Shown: piece by piece, positions 47,409-56,944 of the stretch
How positions within the stretch are numbered: position 1 is the stretch's first letter
Layout: each line of letters begins with the position of its first letter
Position numbers and translations under genes: made by a program
The notes under the pieces: model-generated
Database searches by the model: none
The model's input: only the letters and a program-made list of their open reading frames with translations
Told to the model about the DNA's origin: nothing
NCBI GenBank assembly: GCA_963920635.1
Contig: OY987302.1
Coordinates: forward strand, 40,365,500 to 40,429,499
Source: Pseudeuparius sepicola
Taxonomy: Eukaryota; Arthropoda; Insecta; Coleoptera; Anthribidae
Length of the DNA: 64,000 nucleotides
Reading direction: 5' to 3'

Positions 47409-47510
47409 TCATACAAATATTTATTAAAATTACGAACATTTAACATTTTTTGTAGAGAATAGAATACCTACATATTTTATTTAATTTTTTTTTTCTAAAT
47501 AACATTTAAT

Positions 47511-49750
47511 AGTATATTACATAGAGAGAGTTGTAAACAGCTTATTACGTATGAGTGGAAAAGTTGCGCACGAGCCGCGCAGCGGCGAGTGCTGTAATTC
47601 CACGAGTATGTAATATAACGACAATTTTCCTTGGGTGAAGGAAAACTGGTTATATGGCTCGCTTTGATAACCCAGGAATAAAACAAACATTTTAAAATTA
47701 TTTAAAAGGTGGTTTATTAAACAAATATGTTAACATTAAAAATTGTGAAACGATTATTTACAATAGGGATATGAATTTATAAAAGTCGTTGAATGAAAAT
47801 TGACAATGGTTTAAATTGAAAAGTACTTAAAGATAAATTGACAAAGTGGAGTTACGTTCAAGTTAAATTGACTGGCACTGACTCTACTGAGTAGGATTTA
47901 AAGTTCCAAAAAGCTCAAATTAACATAACCAAAGTTCTGCACCGTTCTGAGGTTAAACGTGGAACGCTTAGACACAGCACCTTACTTAAAAGTTTGCCCC
48001 TTACGAACTTCCGAGGTGGTCCACCGCTGAACTCTACGCAGCTGACCCAAACCGGGTTCGACAGGCCGAAAGCTGCGTTACGGGCCTTGGATGTTTGCTA
48101 GCTCAGGGTTTGACCTTAGTTCAGCCAACCCTGTCTCCCTTGTTGTTTTGCGGATAGTCAGCGGGGTTGTCGACTTGTTGTTCGATGGTCCTCGTGCAGT
48201 TTTGAGCGTGTGGAAAATTCAGATCAATTTGACACAGCCAATATGCTTAGTCGTGACGTCAAATGTTTATTCACAAAAAAATGTTCGAGAAAAAAAATAT
48301 TAATAATTATAATAAGCACTACAAATTTATATACTAAGTAATAAACCCCAAATGTATATTCCAGAATATACCCTGTACAATAGCACTTAATTGACTGGAT
48401 TGCGAGTTAAAATTGACGACAAGAAAATTACTGAATTTAAAGAAAGATATCCCGAGCTTAGAACCCAAACAAAACAGACAATAAGAGGTCACGAAAATGT
48501 AGGTATTAAATTTACAAAAAAAAAACAAAACATTTAGCTATTGAACAGCTACCAACGCTACTCTTTCCGATGCAAATTAAGAAAATAACGGTACTAAATT
48601 GAGGTAAACGATAAGTTAGACAACAATGAAATTACTAGAAAAGATAAAAAATATCTCCGTCAGGTATTGAGTGCGACGTGCAACTTTACCGATATAAATA
48701 AATCTTACTTTGAGCAAAACAGGACTGAGGGGCAGCCACGGTTATTCTTCCTTTTAAAGAAGGAAAATTACCAAAATTATAAAAATAATTTTAAATGAAA
48801 CTCACCTGGTACTTGTGTCCACCTTCCCGTGTCCTGCTCCAAATGCTCAAAGATCAACAGGTTTTCCAAAAAACCCACGCGTCGTCCTTGAACGCCAAGA
48901 TGGCCACCTGGTCCCAAATTTCAAAACAACTCCAGCGGGCGTTACCTCGGTCCTCAAAAACCTCCGAGGCCAAAAAAGAGCTTACGCATCGTGCAATGTT
49001 TTATATTTTTCCTGCTTCCGACAAGTTTCTATTATAAAAAAAGATATAGGTAATTTTAATTAAACGCTATGGAGTAGATTAGAGTAATATTATTCAAATA
49101 ACCATTGCTCAATTACTAAAAATTAAATAAATAAATATAAGAAGTAGAATATTCAGCGATAATAAGAAAAAATAAAAAATGAGTTTTGTGTGGGACTCGA
49201 ACCCGTGACCTACGGATTACTATCCTGACGCTTTTAACCCATCGCTACGGTCATTGCTGCTTGGCTTTCCTATTTAGCCACATTATTTGACACTAAAAGG
49301 TATAACCAAATTCTTAATTTTTCTTTGGCATAATTCCTATTCTTTTTGATCAAAACCAGTTTATAATTAACAATCGATGTGAAAATATTAAATTTGACAC
49401 CAGTTTCAAGTTGCTACATATATTTTATTAATGGTTTTAAGGTCCTTGCTGCATAATCGTTGCATCGTTGCTGGGCAATACTTTTTGTACTTAGCAACCA
49501 CTTTTTGTACCTAGCAACAGGGCACCTCGAACATTTCAACAAATTTTCTGTATAACTTTTTTCAGTCTCTCTACAAATAGAGGCAGTTTTAATTAACGTT
49601 TTTTCAATTTTCTGGTCACCCGGTATAAGTAATGTTAACTTTTTCCATGCCAATCTTATTTTAGGAACAAGCAAAACTCTTTATCAAGAATGACTTTTTC
49701 TCGAAAAATCAAATATAAGAAACTTTACAAGAGTGCGGTACCTCATTTGG
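47511..49750. other. 2.2-kb insertion in the left Penelope arm
   Basis: The pairing between arms stops at 47510 and resumes at about 49750. The inserted part has a TATATTACAT...ATGTAATATA hairpin (47511-47614), a GC-richer stretch at 47940-48260 without a recognisable protein, a segment (48955-49700) repeated directly at 53046-53640, and a tRNA-like sequence at 49190. It is probably two or more nested elements. The 48795-49063 frames have no domain. Confidence 0.5.
49190..49255 (-). repeat. tRNA-like sequence, SINE-like remnant
   Basis: On the minus strand: GTAGCGATGGGTTAAAAGCG (A-box region), AATCCGTAGGTCAC, then GGGTTCGAGTCCCAC (B-box and T-arm region). The T and anticodon stems do not close fully, and a related copy exists at 53276, so a degenerate tRNA-derived repeat is likelier than a working tRNA gene. 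Confidence 0.5.
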
Positions 49751-50165
49751 GAACACACTGTATGTTAAATTTTTACAATTGCTTAAACAAACATTTAGAA
49801 TTTTTATCACAAGAATACTTACAAAATCAGTTAGGTTGTCTGTTACGTGTCACATTTTAAAAACATCAAATATATACATTTCATTTTATAATAATTAATA
49901 TAATATCATGAGAGTGATTTTCTTTACAATTTTTATCGACCAGTATTAAACCAAAACATGATGCGAAATGCGGTGGTCTTTCCAAATTTGCTACGCAAAA
50001 AGAAGGTTGGCGATTTTTTATATAATATATAAGTACAGCCAAAAGTTTTCAAGGGACGGTTCAAACGTTATATAGTGTGTGCCAAAAATAAGGGTATAAT
50101 AAAGAACATGGTTTCAGTTGTAAGAATCATAAAAAAAAACAATATTTATATTATAATGATAATTT

Positions 50166-51130
50166 TTATTCGTTAATAAGATTAAAGTATATATGTGAGA
50201 GTCCATCAGTGTCGTTTCTAAAGTTTACAGTATTCTTGAGTTTTTTAATTTTTAACATTTCTAAAATATTACGTTTATGAGAATCATTTTCTTTGCATAG
50301 TATTTCCGTATTTTTAAAGTCAAAATTGTGACTGTTATCAATTGCATGTTTACAAAGAGTAGAATGTTCATTTTTATTTTTGATATCATATTGGTGTTTG
50401 TATAGTCTTTTGTGTAAATATTGTTCAGTTTGGCCAATATAGGTTGAATGACAATTTAGATAATTTACTTTATAGATAAGGTTTGTTTGGAAATCATTTG
50501 CAAAATTTGGTTTTAAGTTAGAAAAGGATTTATTACCGTTGTTTTGATTTTTATAGGCAACATAGACGTTAAAATCTTTAAAAATCTTAGCAATTGGTTC
50601 AGAAACACTTTTAATGTATGGCAAAGAGAAAAACTTTACAGGGTTGCGTGGACCTAGGTTATTAGTACTATTGTAAATTTTATGAATTCGTTTTTTGATA
50701 ATAGGTTTGTAAAAGGTTTCAGGATAATCATTTTTTTTCAAGAGTATTGTGAATTTTTTTTATATTGTCAGGTCTAAATTGTTTATGTGAGAGAATGATA
50801 GCACGATCAGTAAGACTGTTAATGACACTTTTTTTGTGAGTGATTGGAACGTTTGAGTTGAAATTTAAATATATTTCAGACAAAATTTTTTTGTTGAAGC
50901 AATTTGTAAAAATCTCACCGTTCTGGTTATAGGAAATAGAAATATCTAAGAAATTTAATGAATTATTTTTTTCTTTTTCTAAAATGACCTTTAATCGAGG
51001 ATGAAAATTATTAAATGCGTTAATCGTATAATCAAGTTCATTTTTGTCAATACAAAGTATACAATCATCAACAAACCTTTTGTAAAAATGTGGTTTTATA
51101 TGTAGGTTATTAATATCAACTGTTTCTAGG
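50166..51130 (-). pseudogene. Penelope-like reverse transcriptase / GIY-YIG endonuclease, 5' truncated
   Basis: Reading on the minus strand from 51130: HFYKRFVDDCILCID holds the RT catalytic FVDD motif, then NSLNFLDISISYN. After a frameshift in an A run near 50745 a 191-codon frame (50166-50741) continues through the linker to CHSTYIGQTEQYLHKRLYKH, the GIY-YIG endonuclease YIGQT motif with the following R and H. It ends LKNTVNFRNDTDGLSHIYFN, LINE. The endonuclease nicks target DNA and the RT copies the element RNA there. N-terminal RT motifs are missing. This is the best-preserved Penelope copy in the window, but it is dead as read. Confidence 0.9.
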
Positions 51131-51159
51131 GCTCAGAAAAAAGAAGTAAATTCCCTATT

Positions 51160-51532
51160 TGACGCATATCGATCGATCGACCAAATTTTACAAATGATTT
51201 CCAAACAAACCTTATTTATAAAGTAAATTGTCTAAATTGTCATTCAACCTATATTGGCCAAACTAAACAATATTTACACAAAAGACTATACACACACCAA
51301 TATGATATCAAAAATAAAAATGAACATGCAAATACTGCCCTTTGTAAACATGCAATTGATAAGTCACAATTTTGACTTTAAAAATACCGAAATACTATAC
51401 AAAGAAAATGATTCTCATAAACGTAATATTTTAGAAATGTTAAAAATTAAAAAACACAAAAATACTGTAAACTTTAGAAACGACACTGATGGACTCTCAC
51501 ATATCTACTTTAATCTTATTAAGGTCGCATAA
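51160..51532 (+). pseudogene. Penelope-like GIY-YIG endonuclease fragment (opposite copy)
   Basis: The plus strand reads DFQTNLIYKVNCLNCHSTY, then IGQTKQYLHKRLYTHQYD. After a frameshift near 51370 it gives HNFDFKNTEILYKENDSHKR and NFRNDTDGLSHIYFNLI. It is a close paralogue of the minus copy, lacking all RT motifs. Only the endonuclease and C-terminus remain. Confidence 0.88.
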
Positions 51533-51554
51533 ACATACATGGCATTAAATACTA

Positions 51555-51901
51555 CCAACCCAAGTGAGTTTTTGTGTTTATTTTGAAAATCATTTTGTTT
51601 TTCAAAAAACCAATGCCCTACTCAAATACTGCATTATATTGGACATATTTTGACAAAAAATCAGCCAAATCTGATGTCTCGTTTGGAAAAACAATATAGG
51701 TACTTAAAGTTTCTGGTAATTTTTTATTAGAGAAGAAGAAGAAAATACATTTCAGGTATATTGTTTTCGCAAACGAAACATCAGATTTGGCTGATTTTTT
51801 GTCCAAATATGCGCAATATAATGTAGTATTTGAGTTGAGCATTGGTTTTTTGAAATACCTAGTAATTTTAAAAACAAACACCAAAAACACCCTTGGGTTG
51901 G
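51555..51901. mobile_element. 347-bp MITE, termini CCAACCCAAG / CTTGGGTTGG
   Basis: Exact inverted 10-bp ends enclose arms of about 150 bp with paired blocks AATCAGCCAAATCTGATGT / CATCAGATTTGGCTGATT. It sits in the right Penelope arm only; the mirrored place in the left arm is uninterrupted, which confirms the insertion. Confidence 0.85.
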
Positions 51902-52470
51902 CACTATGTGTAATAATGCCCCCTTAACGAATAACGAATTATACCCTTATTTTTGTCACACACTATATAACGTTTTAACTGTCCCTTGAAAACTTTTGGC
52001 TGTACTTATATATTATATAAAAAATCGCCAACCTTCTTTTTGCGTAGCAAATTTGGAAAGACCACCGCATTTCGCATCAAAAATTTGTAAAGAAAATCAC
52101 TCTCATGATATTATATTATTTATAAAATGAAATGAACATATTTGATGTTTTTAAAATGTGACACGTAACAGACAAGCTAGCTGATTTTGTAAGTATTCTT
52201 GTGATAAAAATTCTAAATGATTCTTTAAGCAATTGTAAAAATTTAACATATAACTAAAAAACATTAAAAAACATAATTTACATTATAAAACAAGCCCCTT
52301 TTTATTATAATTTTTATTATATAAAAATTTAACAACTAAATCACAAAAAGAATATTTAAAAAAAAAACTTTTAAATGTTATTTAGAAAAAAAAATTATAT
52401 AAAATATGTAGGTATTCTATTCTTTACAGAAAATGTTAAATGTTCGTAATTTTTATAAATATTTGTATGA

Positions 52471-52506
52471 CCTGAAGATGGCTATTGTCAGCCGAAACGT
52501 ACGTAG
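52471..52506 (+). ncRNA. hammerhead ribozyme-like motif at right outer end
   Basis: Inverted copy of the 47370 motif, with CUGAAGA at 52472-52478, helix II GGCU/AGCC, GAAA at 52494-52497, helix III AC-GUAC-GU and A at the cleavage position. The same caveats apply. Confidence 0.5.
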
Positions 52507-52575
52507 CAATTAAATAAAAACTATTGAATGGTTTCAATGTTTATATGGTAGTAGCCCAGGAAATTGATCAATAAA

Positions 52576-52872
52576 CAAAATCTACCAGGAATACTACAGT
52601 AAAATTGTTCATATTGAAAATGTCCTAAACGCAAACGAGACTTGGCCTATGTCCGATAGGTACATGAGCCCAGGGCTGTAGATGGTTTGGGGGTTCAAAC
52701 CTCCTACATTGAGAAAGAAAGAGGAAAACATTCAACATAATGTTGTCCTTCCAATTTGTCTTTCATATTTCTGAAAAATACAATGATTTGTATGGGCTCA
52801 CGCACCAAATAGTTGTTTACATTGCCAGATGCGTAAGTGCGCACTTTTTTGGCCGAGGAGGTTGGGCAACGC
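52576..52872. other. unassigned spacer
   Basis: Sequence between the Penelope pair and the next Penelope fragment. No feature recognised. Confidence 0.4.
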
Positions 52873-53640
52873 GGCAACATATTTTATTTAACTTTTTTTT
52901 CTAAATAACATTTAAAAGTTTTTTTTTAAATATTCCTTTTGTCATTTAGTTGTTAAATTTTTATATAATAAAAATCAGAATAAAAAGGGGTTTGTTTTAT
53001 AATATGAATTATGTTTTTTTTATGTTTTTAATTATATGTTAAAAGTACCTTCGAGGCCAAAAAAGAGCTTACGCATCGTGCAATGTATATTACATTTTTC
53101 CTGCTACTGACAATTTCAGGTTATAGGTACTTTGAATAAAGCTCTAAATACATATGGAGTAGATTATGAGTAACAATGATCTTCAAAATAACCTTTGTTC
53201 AATTACTAAAATTGATAATCAGTGATAAATATAAGAGGCAGAATGCAGCGATAATAAAAAATAAATAAAAAATGTTGAGCTTTGTGTGGGATTTGAACTC
53301 TGGATCTACGAATTACTAATCGCGTACTCTCAATCTACCGGTAGCGCGGTGCCTGTCAAATTTGTTCTGTTATGCGGCTCTTATTTGACGCCAGAGAAAC
53401 ATTGAAATTATTAATTTTTCTTTGGTATAATTCGTGTTCTTTATGATCAAAACCAGTTTGTAAAACGATTGTTGTGAAACCTATTAAAATTGACGCAAGA
53501 TTCGCGTTGCTACATACATTTTATTAATGGTTTTAAGGTCCTTGCTGCGTAAGGGTTGCTAAGCAATACTTTTTGTACCTAGCAACCACTTTCGCAGCTA
53601 GCAACGAAAATAACAGGGCACCTCGAACATTTGACTTCCG
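52873..53640. repeat. Penelope 3' fragment joined to a repeat of 48955-49700
   Basis: 52873-53045 is the reverse complement of about 52260-52400 from the Penelope right arm. From 53046 the sequence (CCTTCGAGGCCAAAAAAGAG, CTTACGCATCGTGCAATGT) parallels 48955-49700, including the CCTTGCTGCGTAAGGGTTGC and GGGCACCTCGAACATTT blocks. A tRNA-like stretch at 53276-53353 corresponds to the one at 49190. The junction differs from the left copy. Confidence 0.75.
53276..53353 (-). repeat. tRNA-like sequence, second SINE-like remnant
   Basis: The minus strand has CGCGCTACCGGTAGATTGAG, AATTCGTAGATC and GAGTTCAAATCCCACAC, a diverged B box. It aligns with 49190-49255 but is further decayed. Confidence 0.45.
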
Positions 53641-53946
53641 CTTTCGGGCCTGTTGGCGAGTATGTAGAGTGTACTTACGGGGGAGGGAGCAGGAAAACAA
53701 ATTTTTATTGTTGTCACTGACATTGACGTTGATATTGGCATTTAGTATTTAAAAGTTGGGGTACTTGAGACCACGTTGAAGGAGGTGAGCCACGAGGCTA
53801 ACGATAAAGACAGGCCATGGCGCTAACGCATAATCGCGTAGTCACGTGACCAACTTAGTCCTATATAATAAAAGGCATTTTTGGAGATAAGTAGAAAAAA
53901 TAAATTTCGTAACAAGTTGGCGAGTTTTCTTTCATCTATTAAATTA

Positions 53947-54150
53947 TTAGTTTTGTGCATCCAGGCTTTCTCTAATTGTTTTTTCAAAATTTTCAACCTG
54001 CCAACCTGTCTCAGCTGTTTTGGCCTGAGAGTTAAACGGCACTGCACTCAAATGTTTTGTCACCTTCTCAAAAAGTGTTGGGACAGCACCTTCCTTTAGC
54101 TTAGGTGATATTCTCTATAGGTATTTTCCTCGCACAATACATTTGTCCAC
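53947..54150 (-). pseudogene. THAP-domain protein fragment
   Basis: The clean minus frame (54104 down to 53947) reads PKLKEGAVPTLFEKVTKHLS and ends ...IRESLDAQN before a TAA. LK.[GD]AVPTLF is the conserved C-terminal AVPTIF box of THAP zinc-finger domains. In another frame just upstream, KWTNVLCEENTYREYH resembles the preceding W...C..HF part, with the zinc-binding His replaced by Asn and a frameshift before PKLK. The N-terminal C-x2/4-C half was not found. THAP domains bind specific DNA, here presumably the element's own ends. Non-functional as read. Confidence 0.7.
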
Positions 54151-54269
54151 TTTAATTGTTTCACTTTCTTGACAATGTGACATTTTCTTCCTGGCTTTTG
54201 TAATATGTATAAATATAATATAAACAGACCCGATATTTGGTATTTAGGTTATTTTTTTACGAAATAAAA

Positions 54270-54434
54270 ATGAAAACTAACTTCAGTAGGTATACTGTAA
54301 ATATTGACGAGGTCCCAGTTGATCGGCAGCGTGAAAGGCCGAATAGGAACCGTATCAAGTTGAATGGTGAATACAAAATACACAAACCCGAACGTGGTCA
54401 ACGGGAACGGCTTCCAGCCACCCGGACCGTCTGA
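54270..54434 (+). other. ATG-started basic open frame in the GC-rich part of the THAP element
   Basis: ATG at 54270 (AAAAATGAAAACT context) opens MKTNFSRYTVNIDEVPVDRQ and a very basic continuation to a TGA at about 54434. It runs opposite to the THAP fragment. No domain or splice support exists, so it may be chance. Confidence 0.15.
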
Positions 54435-54934
54435 ACTCGCGGATCTCCCGTAAGCAGTTCACCCGTCTGTGTCTCAGGCTCCACTGTCCATTCTGGGGGG
54501 AGAATTCCCCTTACAGCGCTCACGCGTCGGCGCGAGCGACACCAATACTCCTGGACGGCACGGCTCCCATCCAGAGGCCATAATAACACCTGGGCGGTTC
54601 CGCTCCGCCAGGACACTTGCGCACTAGACACAAACTTGATTCTAAAATATAAACTAGGACGTTTAAAAACACTTTAAACATTTAAAACTTCTGAAAAACC
54701 AAGCTGCTGCTTTCAGTTATGTGACAAATGACATGTAACGTCGGAAAAAGATCGTGATTTTTGTGCGCCATGGCCTGTCTTTATCGTAGGCGTCGGGTGA
54801 GCCACTAATGACGTCATTTTAGCCTCCGCAGCTTTTAATTTCTGAATACTTTAGGGGATTGTCAAGGCTATCAAGCTGTCATGTGATGTAGGTAAAAGTG
54901 GAGTTCCTTTAGAACAATAAAGTAATTTTTAACA

Positions 54935-55165
54935 TAAAATAGTTATTTATGTACCAAGGCATTAAAGTTTAAGTTTTTATTATTCATGTGGAATTTATTA
55001 ATAAAATAAACCACATGAGTCATAAAAAGAACTTTAGTGCCGAGGTACATATTAATATATTTTTTGAAATCGGAAAAAATGTTTTACTAGGCAAAAAATA
55101 ATCATAAAGGATCACCCGTCCATGAACGCGCGCGGCATTGTTTGACTATAGCTCTACCTATGTCA
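54935..55165 (+). repeat. dispersed repeat with ACATGAGTCAT hairpin, copy 3 of 3
   Basis: It shares GTTATTTATGTACCAAGGCA, AACCACATGAGTCATAAAAA, GTGCCGAGGTACATATTA and GATCACCCGTCCATGA with 1240-1545. The middle of the hairpin loop is AT-rich and shorter here. Confidence 0.8.
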
Positions 55166-55183
55166 AGTCCCAGTGTCAAAAAT

Positions 55184-55870
55184 TTAGAAAAATTTTTGTT
55201 AGTCGCAAAGAGTACAGGACCGTTGTTTTTGGCAATATGGAAAAATATTGTCAAGGATGTCATTTAGAATCCACAGGGAGTTACAAATTTGAGGTTTCAG
55301 CAATTTATGTTAATTTTTTTAACAAGGCGGGCAGGTAATTTGTTTGTTCCGCTTTATTTGATATTTGCAGAATTTATACAATAATCAATTTCTTCAATGC
55401 TATTGCGTCAATTTATTGCTAACAATATGGAAAATTTACTTAAGCAAGCAATAATGTACAAAAATAAATTTCACTCAAATGTATTGCCTCCAACTTCTGC
55501 AAAAATTTCAACTCTTCTAATAAATTCTCTCCCTTATTCTGTTTTTTTTTAAGTGTCCACATTATTATCAAGTTTCAGCATAAACTTTTTGTTTCAGCCC
55601 TTGTTAAAAAAATTCAACATAAATTGCTGAAACGTCAAATTTGTAACCCCCTGTGGATTCTAAATAACATCCTTGATAATATTTTTCGATATTGTCAAAA
55701 ACGACGGTTCTTCATTCTTGGCGACAAACAAAATTTTAAAAAATTTTTCAAAATACTGAAAAAATCAAAAATATTTTTTTTTGCATTTTGGAACAAGCAG
55801 GAGTTTTTTATAAAGAGTGGCTTTTTGTCGTAAACCCACGAATAAAAAACTTTTCCCTCTTCCGGACATA
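55184..55870. repeat. foldback, arms of about 150 bp plus extra right flank
   Basis: The block GGATGTCATTTAGAATCCAC at 55255 is mirrored at about 55650, together with AGCAATTTATGTTAATTTTT / AAAAATTCAACATAAATTGCT. The right side continues to TTTTCCCTCTTCCGGACA at about 55868, which is shared with 946-1196. The plus frames at 55138 and 55624 are arm artefacts. Confidence 0.8.
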
Positions 55871-56944
55871 AGAGCGGGACACGCTACACTCTGTAGGTAA
55901 ATTCGGCCGAGGTTAAGGTTTATGGTGGGAATTACCACTTACAACCCTGATAATATTTAAATAGTTAGGACTTATTTCGTTTTATTTACTTTTGATTATT
56001 ATAACGTGTTGTGGGCGACCAACAGATAGGTATAGAACATCACTACATGATGGCAGTTTCCGTTGTAAAGAACTCATAGGCGGTTGTGACTTGCTCATTG
56101 TAGATAAATTTTCGTTATGTAAATAAGATGTATTAAAGAGTGGTGAAGTGCGTTGGAGGTGCATCGAGAAAAATTTAAAGTGTTTAGCCAAAGCGTATAC
56201 TGTTGGTGCCTAATTTACAGTACTAGATCAAGGTTCTTCGCAGAGCAAATTTGTCACAACTGTATGCAAGCGTAAATCCCAAGCGAGGCTTGGCTCGTTG
56301 TCGCCAATCCACGACAGCTTATATTATATGGGGAAAAAGTGTGTGTGATGGCCGTCTATGGAATTTTTGATAATAAGGTATTAGTTCTTGTTTTCAAGTA
56401 AAAGAAATGATGCGCATCGCAAAGGGGAGAAAAGACACAAACCCAGGTTTTTTAAACGGAATACCCTATTATATTACTCGTCATTTCGACATAATATCAT
56501 GTCAATCATCAGCCAAGAGGGTTATTGTACCTAGCAATTCGACACAGAAATTCTACAATCAAAACTGCACAATTTAGATAGGTGCCATGAGAAAACCTTT
56601 ACTGGGCCTAACATCTTTTCTTATACACTTTTGCCAGCATTAAATTGCTATATAAGCTTTGGAATTAAAATTCATGAATCGTGAAGGTAAAAGCTCTCAA
56701 GCTTATCAACGACGTGGCGTGCAGCAGTAGCCGGAAGGGGCGAGCCCTCTATTGGTACGTGGTTTTCGTATTTCGTTTCGTACGAGGGAAGGAGGTTACT
56801 TTGCCGGTCCTTCGAAAGTTGATTGCTTTTTAGATGCACGCACAAAACTAATGCATGGTTCCCAGTGGCGTAGAACTTCTCGCAAAAAATAGCACTTGCT
56901 TCTTTGTTTGTAAGTGGGTGTCTAGAGTTCTAGGCCAGGGTAGA
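55871..56944. other. unassigned sequence
   Basis: No gene or repeat is recognised, apart from CCCAGTGGCGTAGAAC near 56860, a hAT-like terminus without a visible partner. Confidence 0.4.

Larger units (their letters stand above)
47279..52575. mobile_element. head-to-head pair of Penelope-like elements
   Basis: The outer 230 bp at each end are inverted copies: GATCAATTTCCTGGG..., CATATAAACC.TGAAACCATT and the hammerhead-like block. Moving inward, 49750-50165 pairs with 51902-52260, and coding remnants of the same protein face away from each other (minus 50166-51130, plus 51160-51532). The heads meet near 51140. Both copies are 5' truncated by different amounts. The left arm is interrupted by 47511-49750 and the right arm by the MITE at 51555. 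Inverted and partial tandem arrangements are known for Penelope-like elements. Confidence 0.85.
53801..54787 (-). mobile_element. DNA transposon with 23-bp perfect inverted ends and THAP-domain remains
   Basis: The 23 bases at 53801-53823 (ACGATAAAGACAGGCCATGG plus CGC) are exactly complementary to 54765-54787. The minus strand carries a THAP-type coding fragment (53947-54150). Upstream of it, 54290-54640 is GC-rich like the heads of other elements here and holds a 77-codon minus frame of unknown meaning. THAP domains are the DNA-binding part of P-element-type transposases, so a P-like origin is the simplest reading. No catalytic part is left. Confidence 0.8.

Noticed and set aside
53641..54787. 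Functional THAP gene
   Set aside because: The zinc-binding His is replaced, a frameshift precedes the AVPT box and the N-terminal half is absent.
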